From: Natronospirales bacterium
GTDB taxonomy: Bacteria > Pseudomonadota > Gammaproteobacteria > Natronospirales > JAIVGZ01
Assembly (NCBI GenBank): GCA_020201335.1
Contig: JAIVGZ010000001.1
Coordinates: forward strand, 32,694-96,693
Length of the DNA stretch: 64,000 nt
Reading direction: 5' to 3'
The first letter of the stretch is position 1; every line of letters begins with the position of its first letter. Both the position numbers and the translations under genes were made by a program. Shown in pieces: positions 38,368 through 47,583 of this stretch. The notes under the pieces were generated by a model. The model was not told where the DNA came from and made no database searches. It worked only from the letters and a program-made list of their open reading frames with translations.

Positions 38368-39453
38368 TCAGCCTTCCGCGAGGTTCGCCAGCAAATCCGC
38401 TTGGTATTCCGCCAGCAGCGGGCCAATCACCGGGTCGAGGTCGCCGTCGGTAATCGCATCGATCTGGTGCAGGGTCAGGTTGACGCGGTGGTCGGTGACA
38501 CGCCCCTGCGGGAAATTGTAAGTCCGGATCCGTTCAGACCGGTCGCCGGTCCCGACCTGTAGCCGCCGTTCTTCCGCCCGCGCCGTCGTCTGTTTCTCCC
38601 GTTCGCCGGCCAACAAGCGCGCGGCCAGCAGCGACATCGCGCGCGCCCGGTTCTTGTGCTGCGAGCGTTCGTCCTGGCACTCGACGACGATGCCCGACGG
38701 CAGGTGTGTGATACGGATCGCCGAGTCGGTCTTGTTCACGTGCTGGCCGCCGGCGCCGGACGAACGGTAGGTATCGATTCGCAAGTCGGCCGGGTTGATC
38801 GCGACGGCTTCGACTTCCGGAATTTCCGGCAGCACGGCTACCGTCGCGGTCGAAGTGTGGATGCGCCCCTGTGCCTCGGTAGCCGGCACGCGTTGCACGC
38901 GGTGCGTACCGGACTCGAACTTCAGTTTCGAATATGCGCCGTGGCCGACGATGCGCGCAATCACCTCACGGTAGCCGCCGTGCTCGCCCTCGTGCTCGCT
39001 CAACACCTCCACCTGCCAGCGCTGCCGTTCCGCGTACCGCGTGTACATGCGGAACAGCACGCCGGCAAACAGCGCGGCCTCGTCGCCGCCGGCGCCGGCA
39101 CGGATTTCCAGAAAGATGTTCGATTCGTCGTGCGGGTCGCGTGGCAGGAGCAGTACCTGCAGCCTGTCCGCAAGTTCCTGCTGGCGGGCGAGCGCCGTCC
39201 CGAGTTCCTCGTCGGCCATGCCGCGAACCTCGGAATCCGGGTCGCGCAGCATCTGCCGCGCGGCCTCAACTTCGGCGTCTGCCGCGCGCCACGCGCTATA
39301 GGCGTCGAGCACCGGCTGCAGCCGGGAGTACTCCTGTGAATACGCGCGGAACCTGTCCTGGTCGGCGATGGTCTCTGCATCGCCGAGCAGCGCGGAGAGT
39401 TCCTCGAAGCGCGCCTCGAGCTGGTCCAGCTTCGTGCGGATCGAGTCCTTCAT
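38368..39453 (-). CDS. prfA: Peptide chain release factor 1
   Basis: Recognises UAA/UAG stop codons. 361 residues. The GGQ loop is in [17 protein letters not shown] (about 227-243) and the Gln is the PrmC target. Other landmarks: [16 protein letters not shown] and [21 protein letters not shown] (about 290-310). The codon-recognition PxT-type motif is [15 protein letters not shown] 39453 overlaps the hemA stop. Intact. Confidence 0.97.
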   Translation of the reverse strand: MKDSIRTKLDQLEARFEELSALLGDAETIADQDRFRAYSQEYSRLQPVLDAYSAWRAADAEVEAARQMLRDPDSEVRGMADEELGTALARQQELADRLQVLLLPRDPHDESNIFLEIRAGAGGDEAALFAGVLFRMYTRYAERQRWQVEVLSEHEGEHGGYREVIARIVGHGAYSKLKFESGTHRVQRVPATEAQGRIHTSTATVAVLPEIPEVEAVAINPADLRIDTYRSSGAGGQHVNKTDSAIRITHLPSGIVVECQDERSQHKNRARAMSLLAARLLAGEREKQTTARAEERRLQVGTGDRSERIRTYNFPQGRVTDHRVNLTLHQIDAITDGDLDPVIGPLLAEYQADLLANLAEG

Positions 39454-40715
39454 GCGCCGGTGTCGTCTTCGAGGCCGAGCAGGCGGCGCGCGTTTGCGAG
39501 CGCCTCGCGGTCCCCCTCGAAGCCCGCGTCGCGCATGCGCACGGTCGGCTGGTGCAGCAGCCGGTTGGTGAGCGTGTGCCCAAGCCAGTGCAGCACAAAC
39601 TCGGGCCGCTCGCCGGACGCCAGCAGGCGCGCCGCCTCGTCGACCGCATCGTCCCGCGTGCGGCCGGCGCGGTCGCGCAGGTCGCGGATTGTGTCGACCG
39701 CGTCGAGGGTCCGCAGCGCGCCGGCGAATTGCGCGACTGAGAGTTCGATAATCTGTTCCGCCTCGTCGGCCGCTTCACGGCGAGAGCGCAGGCTCTCGTC
39801 AATCACGTTCGAGAGGTCATCGACCGTGTACAGGTAAACGTCCTCGAAATCCCCCACCGCCGACTCGACGTCCCGGGGCACTGCGACGTCTGCTATGAAG
39901 ACGGGTCGGTGGCGGCGTTGTGCGAGTGCTTTGCCGACTTGCGCGCGCGTCAGCACCGGCACAGGGCTCGCGGTCGCACTTACAATCATGTCGGCTTGCA
40001 CGAGGTGCTGGTCGAGTTCATCAAGCGCAAATGCAATGCCGTTGAACCGCGCGGCGAGCTCCGCCGCGCGTTCGATGCTGCGGTTCGCAATCAGCAGCCT
40101 GCCTATACCCTGCGCGCGCAGGTGGCGCGCGGTCAGCTCTATCGTATCGCCGGCACCAATCAGCAGCGCGGTGTGGTTGTTGAAGTTCGCGAATATTTGC
40201 CGCGCGAGGCTGACCACGGCAAACGCGACGGAGACCGGGCTCGCACCGATGCCGGTGTCGGTGCGTACCTGCTTCGCGACGCTGAATGAGTGTTGGAATG
40301 CGCGCGACAGCACTGGCCCCGCCGCGCCGGCTTCAACGGCATCTCGGTATGCGTGCTTCAACTGACCGAGGATTTGCGGTTCGCCGAGTACCAGCGAGTC
40401 GAGCCCGCAGGCGACGCGGAAGAGGTGCCGGACCGCTGCGTCGTCGGTGTGTGCGTACAGGCACGCGTCCACTGCATCGTTGTCGAGTGCGCGCCGCGCG
40501 GCGAGCCAGCTCCGCACAGCGGGTAGTTCGTCGTGACCCGCCGCAAACCACACCTCGGTGCGGTTACAGGTCGACACAATCGCCGCCTCATCGACGCCTG
40601 CGTGCGCGCGCAGTTCGGCCAGCGCGGCCGGAATCGACACGGCATTGAACGCCAGCTGCTCGCGGATTTCGACGGGCGCAGTCTTGTGGTTGATTCCTAA
40701 GACAAAAATCGACAT
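39450..40715 (-). CDS. hemA: Glutamyl-tRNA reductase
   Basis: First committed step of C5 tetrapyrrole synthesis, reducing Glu-tRNA to glutamate-1-semialdehyde. 421 residues. Catalytic Cys in [35 protein letters not shown] (about 106-125), NADPH domain [16 protein letters not shown], and the dimerisation helices at the C-terminus. Start ATG 40715 ([18 protein letters not shown]). Divergent from the TPR lipoprotein gene. Confidence 0.96.
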   Translation of the reverse strand: MSIFVLGINHKTAPVEIREQLAFNAVSIPAALAELRAHAGVDEAAIVSTCNRTEVWFAAGHDELPAVRSWLAARRALDNDAVDACLYAHTDDAAVRHLFRVACGLDSLVLGEPQILGQLKHAYRDAVEAGAAGPVLSRAFQHSFSVAKQVRTDTGIGASPVSVAFAVVSLARQIFANFNNHTALLIGAGDTIELTARHLRAQGIGRLLIANRSIERAAELAARFNGIAFALDELDQHLVQADMIVSATASPVPVLTRAQVGKALAQRRHRPVFIADVAVPRDVESAVGDFEDVYLYTVDDLSNVIDESLRSRREAADEAEQIIELSVAQFAGALRTLDAVDTIRDLRDRAGRTRDDAVDEAARLLASGERPEFVLHWLGHTLTNRLLHQPTVRMRDAGFEGDREALANARRLLGLEDDTGA

Positions 40716-40741
40716 GGACGGGTGAGGATTGTCCGTTAAGG

Positions 40742-40764
40742 GTGGGAGCGGTGCAAGCTGCGAT
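40742..40764 (+). repeat. Degenerate REP-like element upstream of hemA/TPR
   Basis: GTGGGAGCGGTGCAAGCTGCGAT retains both ends of the REP consensus with an imperfect stem. It sits in the short divergent hemA/TPR-gene region, so it may also affect their promoters. Confidence 0.6.
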
Positions 40765-40776
40765 ATCATTTGAGCG

Positions 40777-42474
40777 ATGATTTGGCGAATTAGCGGCGTA
40801 CTCTCCGTTTCTCTGTTGCTCGCGGCCTGCGCCGCCGGGCCCCGCGTACCCGCGGCGGATACGCTGTCGTCCGAGCAGCAGTTCAGCACGCCTGAGGCTG
40901 AGCTCAATTACCGCTTGTTGCTAGGCGAGATTGCGCTTTCGCGCAACGAACTGGGCGCGGCAGCCGATGAATACCTGCGTGCGACCCAGTTAAGCGACGA
41001 CCCGGGTATTGCCGAACGTGCGGTCCAGCTGTCGCTGCACCTCGAACGCACTACCGACGCCGCAGCCGCTGCGCAACGCTGGCGCGAACTTGAACCGGGT
41101 GCGACCGGACCGCTGGAAGTCGAGGTGGTAATCGCGCTCCGTAACGGCGATCAGGCACTCGCGCAGCGGCGCGTGGCGGCATTGCTCGACGCGTGGGGCG
41201 GGCCGTCTGCAGAGGCATTCCAGTCGCTCGGGCGGATTCTGGTGGACGAGCCTGACCGCAAAGCGGCCGCGACTGTCATGCAGCGGGTCGCCGCGCAGCA
41301 CGACCATCCGGCGGCGTGGCAAGTGCTCGGACTGCTCGCGCTACGGGCGCAAGAGACCGCGGTTGCGCGCCATGCTGCGCAGCGCGCGCGCGTGCTCGAA
41401 CCGGAGTCCACGCAGGCGGCAGTGCTCGAGGCACGCGTGCTCGCGTTGACCGGCGAGTCCGAGCGTGGCCTGGCACTGATGCGCGCCACCGTTGCCGAAC
41501 ACCCGAATGACCCGACGCTGCGTTTCGCGCTGGCCGGACTGTACCTCGCTGCCGAGCAGAACACGGAGGCGCTGTTCGAGCTCGAACAGGTGGTCGCAAC
41601 GGTGCCCGCGTACACCGACGCGCGTTGGGCGCTGGCCGTCCTGTTGATGCAGATGGGCGAACTCGATGCGGCGGAGCCGCACTTCGAAGCGTTGCTCGCC
41701 GACCCGATGCGCCGCTGGGACATCCCTTACTACCTGGGTGGCATCCACGAGCAACGCGGCGACCTGCGTGCGGCGCTCGAATGGTTCGACCAGGTTGAGT
41801 GGGGCGACAACTTGCTGAACGCGCGCATCAAGGCCGCTCACATGCTGATGCAGCTCGGGCAGACGGACGACGCACGGGCGCGTCTCGAACACCTGCACCG
41901 GGACTTTCCCGATGAGCGCGCGCGCCTATTCCGCATCGAGGCGGGCTGGCTTGCCCGCGCAGGCGATGAGGCGGGTGCGCTCGCAATCTATAACCACGCG
42001 CTCGACATGCTTCCAGGCGATATCGAAGTTCTCTACGCACGCGCGCTACACCATGAGCGCTCGGGTCGCGTCGATGCCGCGATCGCCGACCTGCGCCGCG
42101 TGAACGCACTGCAACCCGGAAGCGCGGAAGCGCAGAACGCGCTCGGCTATGTGCTTGCCGACCGGGGCCCGCCGCAGTCGTGGGAGGAAGCGCGCGCGTT
42201 GATTGCCCAGGCGCTGACCCAAGAGCCGGACAACGCCGCGTTCCTCGACAGCATGGGTTGGGTGCTGTACCGGCTCGGTGACCTTGAGAACGCGCGCGTC
42301 TGGCTCGAGCGCGCGTGGTCGCTGCAACCCGACGCGGAAATCGGCGCGCACCTCGGCGAGGTGCTGTGGCGCCAGGAACTGCGCGAAGCCGCGCACGCTG
42401 TTTGGGAGCGTGCCGCAGGACTGCAGCCCGACCACCCGGTGCTGGTCGAGACCCTGGACCGGCTCGTACGATGA
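40777..42474 (+). CDS. Outer-membrane-type TPR lipoprotein (PA4667-like)
   Basis: 565 residues with lipobox LLLAACAA at the N-terminus and about ten tetratricopeptide-like helical repeats through the rest (for example NALGYVLADRGPPQSWEEA, LDSMGWVLYRLGDLENARVWLERAW at about 490-514). The conserved position hemA-TPR-lolB-ispE is shared with Pseudomonas. The function is unknown; a scaffold in envelope biogenesis is plausible given the lolB neighbour. The stop overlaps lolB (ATGA). Confidence 0.85.
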   Translation: MIWRISGVLSVSLLLAACAAGPRVPAADTLSSEQQFSTPEAELNYRLLLGEIALSRNELGAAADEYLRATQLSDDPGIAERAVQLSLHLERTTDAAAAAQRWRELEPGATGPLEVEVVIALRNGDQALAQRRVAALLDAWGGPSAEAFQSLGRILVDEPDRKAAATVMQRVAAQHDHPAAWQVLGLLALRAQETAVARHAAQRARVLEPESTQAAVLEARVLALTGESERGLALMRATVAEHPNDPTLRFALAGLYLAAEQNTEALFELEQVVATVPAYTDARWALAVLLMQMGELDAAEPHFEALLADPMRRWDIPYYLGGIHEQRGDLRAALEWFDQVEWGDNLLNARIKAAHMLMQLGQTDDARARLEHLHRDFPDERARLFRIEAGWLARAGDEAGALAIYNHALDMLPGDIEVLYARALHHERSGRVDAAIADLRRVNALQPGSAEAQNALGYVLADRGPPQSWEEARALIAQALTQEPDNAAFLDSMGWVLYRLGDLENARVWLERAWSLQPDAEIGAHLGEVLWRQELREAAHAVWERAAGLQPDHPVLVETLDRLVR

Positions 42475-43094
42475 CCGGGTGCCGCGTGGCGACGGCGATC
42501 GTGGTCGTCGCGCTCGCCGGCTGCCAAACACTCCCCCGCGAAACGCCGCCGGTACCCGGTGCGCTTCCGCCCCCCGAGGCATTCGAATTGCGCTCCGAGA
42601 GCCTGGCCGGACTGGCCGGTTGGACGCTGCGCGGTCGTGGCGCGCTGGCGGCCGGAGGGCGCGGCTGGAATGGCGCCGTGCATTGGGCGCAGTGCGCGGA
42701 TGCATTCGACTTGCGCTTCATCGCGCCGCTCGGCGCGGGCACGCTGCGCATCAGCGGGCTGCCCGGTGAGATGCGCGTTCGCGGCACCGACGGCACCGAT
42801 TTTCACGCGGACGACCTTGAGGCCGAACTCGAGCACTTGCTGGGTGCGCCTTTACCGGTCGAATCGTTGCGCTGGTGGGTGGTGGGCCTGCCCGCACCGG
42901 ACGCCCCGTACGCGGCGCTCGAACTGGACGCAGCCGGGCGCGCGACAAATTTTCTGCAATCCGAATGGGCGGTTTCGTACCCTCGCTATACGACGCACGC
43001 CGGCATCCAAATACCGGCACTCGTCGTGGCGGTCCGCAACGGCACCCGCGTCCGCGTGGTGGTCGACTCGTGGACGCCGGATGAATGCGAATGA
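42471..43094 (+). CDS. lolB: Outer-membrane lipoprotein receptor LolB
   Basis: Accepts lipoproteins from LolA and inserts them into the outer membrane. 207 residues with lipobox VVALAGC, then the LolB fold: LAGWTLRGRGALAAGGRGWNGAVHW (about 44-68), FIAPLGAGTLRISGLPGE and RATNFLQSEWAVSYPRY. ATG 42471; the stop overlaps ispE. Confidence 0.9.
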   Translation: MTGCRVATAIVVVALAGCQTLPRETPPVPGALPPPEAFELRSESLAGLAGWTLRGRGALAAGGRGWNGAVHWAQCADAFDLRFIAPLGAGTLRISGLPGEMRVRGTDGTDFHADDLEAELEHLLGAPLPVESLRWWVVGLPAPDAPYAALELDAAGRATNFLQSEWAVSYPRYTTHAGIQIPALVVAVRNGTRVRVVVDSWTPDECE

Positions 43095-43930
43095 AAACCG
43101 TTGAGGCGCTTGCGCCGGCGAAACTGAACCTCTTCCTCCACGTGACCGGGCGCCGAGACGACGGTTATCACGACCTGCAGACCGTGTTCCAGTTCGTCGA
43201 CTTGTGCGACTTGCTGCGGTTCACACCGCGAGACGACGACCGTATCGAGCGCGTCGGCGGCCTTCCGGACGTCGCGCCTGCCGACGACCTGGCCGTACGC
43301 GCTGCTTTTGCGTTGCGCGAAGCCGCCGGTAACAGCCGCGGGATGACGATCGAAGTGCGCAAATCGATCCCGGCGGGCGGTGGCCTGGGCGGTGGCAGTT
43401 CGGACGCGGCGACGACGCTCGTCACCCTGAACCGGATGTGGGGCCTCGGCTGGTCGGTCGGCCGCCTCGCGGCGCTGGGCCTGACGCTCGGCGCGGATGT
43501 GCCCGTTTTCGTACACGGGTACGCGGCATGGGCTGAAGGCGTCGGGGACCGGCTGGTCCCTATCGAGCTGCCCGAGCCGTGGTATCTGCTCGTGGACCCG
43601 GGCATCAGCGTCCCGACTGACGCCGTTTTCCAGGCACCTGAATTGACACGGGATTCCCCGCGCCTGACAATATCCGACTTTGTTTCTGGTGGTGGACGCA
43701 ACGATTTCGAGCCGGTGGTACGGGCGCGCTACCCGGAGGTGGCGGCGGCGCTGGACTGGCTCGCCGGTCACGGTGGGGGGCGCCTGACGGGTACCGGCGG
43801 TTGCGTGTTCGGGACATTCACTGCGCGCGATTCGGCGGAAGCCGCGTACGACGCGCTCCCGGATGGCTGGCGCGGCGTGGTTGCGCGCGGGCTGAACCGG
43901 TCGCCGCTGTACGCACCTATTGGGGCGTAG
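43091..43930 (+). CDS. ispE: 4-diphosphocytidyl-2-C-methyl-D-erythritol kinase
   Basis: GHMP kinase of the MEP isoprenoid pathway. 279 residues: PAKLNLFLHVTGRRDDGYHDL (about 8-28), ATP loop SIPAGGGLGGGSSDAATTL and the C-terminal GHMP motif RLTGTGGCVFGTF. Start ATG 43091 (a second ATG lies 6 bp upstream). Its last three codons and TAG stop (43921-43930) are the first 10 nt of the tRNA-Gln gene. Confidence 0.94.
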   Translation: MKTVEALAPAKLNLFLHVTGRRDDGYHDLQTVFQFVDLCDLLRFTPRDDDRIERVGGLPDVAPADDLAVRAAFALREAAGNSRGMTIEVRKSIPAGGGLGGGSSDAATTLVTLNRMWGLGWSVGRLAALGLTLGADVPVFVHGYAAWAEGVGDRLVPIELPEPWYLLVDPGISVPTDAVFQAPELTRDSPRLTISDFVSGGGRNDFEPVVRARYPEVAAALDWLAGHGGGRLTGTGGCVFGTFTARDSAEAAYDALPDGWRGVVARGLNRSPLYAPIGA

Positions 43931-43995
43931 CCAAGTGGTAAGGCAACGGGTTTTGATCCCGTCATTCCCAGGTTCGAATCCTGGCGCCCCAACCA
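43921..43995 (+). tRNA. tRNA-Gln (anticodon TTG)
   Basis: A 75-nt cloverleaf with encoded CCA: acceptor TGGGGCG pairing with CGCCCCA, D-arm TAGCCAAGTGGTAAGGC, anticodon loop TTTTGAT with TTG, T-arm GGTTCGAATCC. The ispE stop codon lies within its 5' acceptor strand and the adjoining bases. It is 22 bp before prs, as in Pseudomonas. Confidence 0.97.
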
Positions 43996-44017
43996 AGTCT
44001 TTTAATTTGGAGTTGTG

Positions 44018-44971
44018 ATGGCTGACAGCAACATGGTGGTGTTCGCGGGCAATGCGAGTACGCAGCTCGCGCAAGACATCGCGGGCCATCTGAAACTCGC
44101 GCTCGGGAAGGCGCACGTCGGGCAGTTCAGCGACGGCGAGATCATGGTCGAGATCATGGAGAACGTGCGCGGCCGCGACGTGTTCCTGGTCCAGTCGACC
44201 TGCGCGCCGACCAACGACAACCTGATGGAGTTGCTGGTGATGGTCGACGCAATGCGCCGGTCGTCATCCGGCCGCATCACCGCAGTGGTCCCGTACTTCG
44301 GGTACGCGCGGCAGGACCGCCGCCCGCGCGCCGCGCGCGTGCCGATTACCGCGAAGCTGGTCGCAAACATGCTCGTCGGCGCCGGCGTTGACCGCGTGCT
44401 GACGGTCGACCTGCACGCCGACCAGATTCAGGGGTTCTTCGACATCCCGCTCGACAACGTGTACGCGTCGCCGGTGCTGCTGGGCGACCTGTGGCGCCAG
44501 AAGTACGAAGACCTCGTAATCGTGTCGCCGGACATCGGCGGCGTGGCCCGCGCCCGCGCCCTGGCGAAGCAGATGGACGACGCGGACCTGGCAATCATCG
44601 ACAAGCGGCGCCCACGCCCGAACGAGGCGAAGGTCATGAACATCATCGGCCAGGTCAAGGGCCGGACCTGCGTAATGATCGACGACATGGTCGATACCGC
44701 TGGCACGATGTGCCTCGCGGCGAAGGCACTGAAGGACGAGGGCGCGACGCGCGTCGTCGCGTACATCACGCACCCGGTGCTGTCGGGTCCGGCGATCCGC
44801 AACATCGAAGCGTCGGTACTCGACGAGTTGGTGGTGACGGACACGATACCGCTGCGCCCCGAGGCGCAAGCGTGTGGACGCATTCGGCAGCTCGGCATCG
44901 CCGCGATTCTCGCGGAGACGATGCGACGGATTGCCGATGAGGAATCCGTAAGCTCGCTTTACATGGATTAA
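44018..44971 (+). CDS. prs: Ribose-phosphate pyrophosphokinase
   Basis: Makes PRPP from ribose-5-phosphate and ATP. 317 residues. Seen: [20 protein letters not shown] (about 39-58), ATP-loop region [33 protein letters not shown], and the PRPP motif [17 protein letters not shown] 44018 with GGAG upstream; a GTG sits one codon earlier. A T-rich stretch after the stop (44975-44983) lacks a clear stem. Confidence 0.97.
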   Translation: MADSNMVVFAGNASTQLAQDIAGHLKLALGKAHVGQFSDGEIMVEIMENVRGRDVFLVQSTCAPTNDNLMELLVMVDAMRRSSSGRITAVVPYFGYARQDRRPRAARVPITAKLVANMLVGAGVDRVLTVDLHADQIQGFFDIPLDNVYASPVLLGDLWRQKYEDLVIVSPDIGGVARARALAKQMDDADLAIIDKRRPRPNEAKVMNIIGQVKGRTCVMIDDMVDTAGTMCLAAKALKDEGATRVVAYITHPVLSGPAIRNIEASVLDELVVTDTIPLRPEAQACGRIRQLGIAAILAETMRRIADEESVSSLYMD

Positions 44972-45032
44972 TAGATTTTTTCTTCCGGCCCTGGTCGCGG
45001 GGTCGGTGTGCAACGCAAATGGAGATACACAA

Positions 45033-45728
45033 ATGGCTACTGATTTCATCTTGAACGCCGAAAAGCGTGACGACCAGGGGAAGGGTGCGAGCCGCCGCCT
45101 GCGTCGCGCCGGCCGCGTGCCCGGCATCATTTATGGCGGCGACGCCACCCCGGAACCCATTTCGCTCGACCATAACGAGATGCTCCGGAACACCGCCCAC
45201 GAGGCGTTCTACTCGCACATCCTTACCGTGAAACTCGGTGGTAAAGACGTGCAGGCACTCCTCAAGGACATGCAGCGGCACCCGGCGAAGGCGCAGATCG
45301 TCCACGTCGACTTGCTGCGTGTTCAGGCGGACAAGGAAGTGCGCGTGCACGTTCCGTTGCACTTCCTGAACGAGAAGACCTCGCCGGGCGTCAAGACCGC
45401 CGGCGGCGTCGTATCGCATCACTTGATCGAAGTCGAAATCGAGTGTCTGCCGAAGGACCTGCCTGAGTTCATCGAGGTCGATTGCGGCACGATGGAAATT
45501 GGCGACGCGCTACATCTCACCGACCTGAAGCTGCCGGAAGGCACTGAGCTCGTCGCGCTGATGCACGGCGAGGTGAAGGACCACGACCAGCCGGTCGTGT
45601 CGATCCACCATGCGCGCGTCAGCTCCGAGGAAGACCTGTCCACGGCTGCACCGGAGGCGCCGGCGGCACCTGAGGTTGCAGGCGAAGAAGAGGGCGAGGG
45701 CGAGGACGAGGCCGAGGAGAAGAAGTAA
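45033..45728 (+). CDS. rplY: 50S ribosomal protein L25/general stress protein Ctc
   Basis: Long, two-domain (TL5/Ctc) form of bL25 that binds 5S rRNA. 231 residues: N-domain ([20 protein letters not shown]), beta C-domain, and a very acidic low-complexity tail ([14 protein letters not shown]) that is usual for the long form. ATG 45033 after GGAGATACACAA; a few codons upstream are also open. The tail codons (GAGGAGAAG) double as the Shine-Dalgarno of pth. Confidence 0.95.
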   Translation: MATDFILNAEKRDDQGKGASRRLRRAGRVPGIIYGGDATPEPISLDHNEMLRNTAHEAFYSHILTVKLGGKDVQALLKDMQRHPAKAQIVHVDLLRVQADKEVRVHVPLHFLNEKTSPGVKTAGGVVSHHLIEVEIECLPKDLPEFIEVDCGTMEIGDALHLTDLKLPEGTELVALMHGEVKDHDQPVVSIHHARVSSEEDLSTAAPEAPAAPEVAGEEEGEGEDEAEEKK

Positions 45729-46312
45729 TCTCCGGCCCTGCGCTGATAGTTGGGCTCGGCAACCCCGGTCCCGAGCACACCGGAACCCGGCACAACGCCG
45801 GGTTCTGGTTTGTTGACGCGCTGGTCGACCAGCTGCATGGCGGTTTCGCGACGGACAGAAACTTCCACGGCGAAACTGCGCTGGTCCGCATCGCCGACCA
45901 GCCGGTACGCGTGCTAAAGCCGATGCAGTACATGAACCGCAGCGGCCAGGCCGTGCGCGCACTCGCGCAGTTCTACAAAATTGAGCCTCAACAGGTACTG
46001 GTCGCGCACGACGAGCTCGACCTGACCCCCGGCACTGTGCGCCTGAAGAAAGGCGGCGGGCACGGTGGTCATAACGGGTTGCGGGATGTCACCGCGCACA
46101 TCGGCCCGGACTTCTACCGCTTACGTCTGGGTATCGGCCACCCGCGCGATGCAATGGGTGGTGAACCGGTGGAGTGGGTGTTGAAGAAGCCATCGAAGGA
46201 AGACGGTGCAGCGATACGCGACGCGATTACAGCGGCGCTCGATGAACTGCCACGCCTCTTTGATGAGCGCGGCGACGAGCGGGTGATGGAGCGTTTGAAC
46301 CGCAGGGCATGA
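45728..46312 (+). CDS. pth: Peptidyl-tRNA hydrolase, apparent ATC start
   Basis: Frees tRNA from peptidyl-tRNA drop-off products; essential. The protein is complete from ALIVGLGNPGPEHTGTRHNAGFWFVD (about 5-30, with catalytic His in TRHNAG) through VAHDELDLTPGTVRLKKGGGHGGHNGL (about 95-121) to the end. The frame has no ATG, GTG or TTG between the rplY stop region and LIVGLGNPG. The best start is ATC at 45728, overlapping the rplY TAA, with GGAG 9 nt upstream; it gives 194 residues, the normal length. An ATG-only caller would begin at the internal 45911 and lose the active site. Confidence 0.88.
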   Translation: MSGPALIVGLGNPGPEHTGTRHNAGFWFVDALVDQLHGGFATDRNFHGETALVRIADQPVRVLKPMQYMNRSGQAVRALAQFYKIEPQQVLVAHDELDLTPGTVRLKKGGGHGGHNGLRDVTAHIGPDFYRLRLGIGHPRDAMGGEPVEWVLKKPSKEDGAAIRDAITAALDELPRLFDERGDERVMERLNRRA

Positions 46313-46319
46313 AATTTAA

Positions 46320-46345
46320 TGTAGGAGCGACCCTCTGGTCGCGAT
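46320..46345 (+). repeat. REP-like element between pth and ychF
   Basis: TGTAGGAGCGACC-CTCT-GGTCGCGAT, a perfect-stem copy. It is 7 bp after pth and 11 bp before the ychF ATG. Confidence 0.88.
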
Positions 46346-46356
46346 TCAGGTAACGC

Positions 46357-47448
46357 ATGGCGATTCAAACAGGAATTGTGGGGCTGCCGAATGTCGGCAA
46401 GTCGACGCTCTTCAACGCGCTGACCAAGGCTGGCATCGCGGCCGAGAACTACCCGTTCTGCACCATCGAGCCGAATGTCGGCGTTGTCGGCGTGCCCGAC
46501 CCGCGGCTGCAGGCGCTGGCAGACATTCAAAAGCCCGAGAAAGTGATTCCGACCGCAATCGAGTTCGTCGACATTGCCGGCTTGGTCGCCGGCGCGTCGC
46601 AGGGCGAGGGCCTCGGCAATAAATTCCTGTCGCACATCCGTGAAGTTGACGCGATCATGCACGTGGTCCGGTGTTTCATTGACGACGATGTCGTGCATGT
46701 GTCCGGAACGGTCGACCCACTGTCCGACATCGAGATCATCAATACCGAGCTCGCTTTGGCAGACATGGATTCGGTCGAGCGCGCGCTACAGCGCATGGTC
46801 AAGCAGGCGAAGTCCGGCAACAAGGAGTCGGTCGCGCGTGTCGCCGTGTACGAGCGCGCGAAGCAGGCGCTCGACGCCGGCCGTCCGGTGCGCTCTCTCG
46901 ACCTCTCTGCCGACGAGCGCGCGCTGCTGCGTGAACTCCACCTGCTCACCGCGAAACCGACGCTGTATGTCGCGAACGTCGACGAACACGGTTTTGACGG
47001 CAACCCTTTGCTTGACCGCGTGCGCACGCACGCTGCAGACGAGGGCGCCGAAGTCGTGGTGGTGTGCGCGGCGATTGAGGCGGAGATTGCGGAACTCGAC
47101 GATGCCGACAAACTGGAGTTCCTGAAGGACCTCGGCGTCTCGGAGCCGGGCCTCGACCGCGTGATCCGTGGTGCGTACGCGCTGCTGGGCTTGCAGACCT
47201 ACTTCACGGTCGGCCCGAAGGAAGTCCGCGCGTGGACCGTGAAGACCGGTGCCACGGCGCCGCAGGCCGCTGGGGTCATCCACACCGACTTCGAGAAGGG
47301 TTTCATCCGGGCGGAGGTCGTCGCTTACGATGACTTCATCCGCTACCGCGGCGAGGCCGGTGCCCGCGATGCGGGCAGGTGGCGGCTCGAGGGCAAGGAG
47401 TATGTGATGGCGGAAGGGGATGTGGTCCACTTCCGTTTCAATGTCTGA
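46357..47448 (+). CDS. ychF: Ribosome-binding ATPase YchF
   Basis: Obg-family P-loop protein that prefers ATP. 363 residues: G1 [15 protein letters not shown]3 [16 protein letters not shown], a coiled-coil insert (about 125-195) and the C-terminal TGS domain ([26 protein letters not shown] at about 273-298). The usual G4 Lys-Asp motif is altered (VANVDEHG), which underlies ATP preference in the family. Intact. Confidence 0.96.
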   Translation: MAIQTGIVGLPNVGKSTLFNALTKAGIAAENYPFCTIEPNVGVVGVPDPRLQALADIQKPEKVIPTAIEFVDIAGLVAGASQGEGLGNKFLSHIREVDAIMHVVRCFIDDDVVHVSGTVDPLSDIEIINTELALADMDSVERALQRMVKQAKSGNKESVARVAVYERAKQALDAGRPVRSLDLSADERALLRELHLLTAKPTLYVANVDEHGFDGNPLLDRVRTHAADEGAEVVVVCAAIEAEIAELDDADKLEFLKDLGVSEPGLDRVIRGAYALLGLQTYFTVGPKEVRAWTVKTGATAPQAAGVIHTDFEKGFIRAEVVAYDDFIRYRGEAGARDAGRWRLEGKEYVMAEGDVVHFRFNV

Positions 47449-47454
47449 TAAAAT
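47449..47454 (+). promoter_or_regulatory. Possible -10 box for tRNA-Met
   Basis: TAAAAT directly after the ychF stop, 18 bp before the mature 5' end of tRNA-Met. The -35 candidate within ychF (TCCACT, 17-bp spacing) is poor. Confidence 0.3.
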
Positions 47455-47471
47455 TCCCGGCCTTTCCTGTA

Positions 47472-47548
47472 GGCTATGTAGCTCAGCTGGTTAGAGCGCG
47501 GCACTCATAATGCTGAGGTCGGTGGTTCGAGTCCACCCATAGCCACCA
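47472..47548 (+). tRNA. tRNA-Met (anticodon CAT, elongator type)
   Basis: A 77-nt cloverleaf with CCA: acceptor GGCTATG with CATAGCC, D-arm GCTCAGCTGGTTAGAGC, anticodon loop CTCATAA, T-arm GGTTCGAGTCC. The paired first base and lack of the GGG/CCC initiator stem point to elongator Met; a lysidine-modified Ile2 tRNA also has CAT and cannot be fully excluded. Confidence 0.93.
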
Positions 47549-47583
47549 GTTCCTTGTCTCTCGGTGGATTCGGGAGTGCGACG

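Noticed and set aside
44971..44985. Rho-independent terminator after prs
   Set aside because: There is a T-rich run, but I see no stable GC stem immediately upstream.
47554..47583. TTG start 30 bp upstream for the CheB-CheR kinase
   Set aside because: ATG 47584 has a GGGAG-type site at a good distance, and the extra residues would begin 6 bp after the tRNA-Met 3' end.
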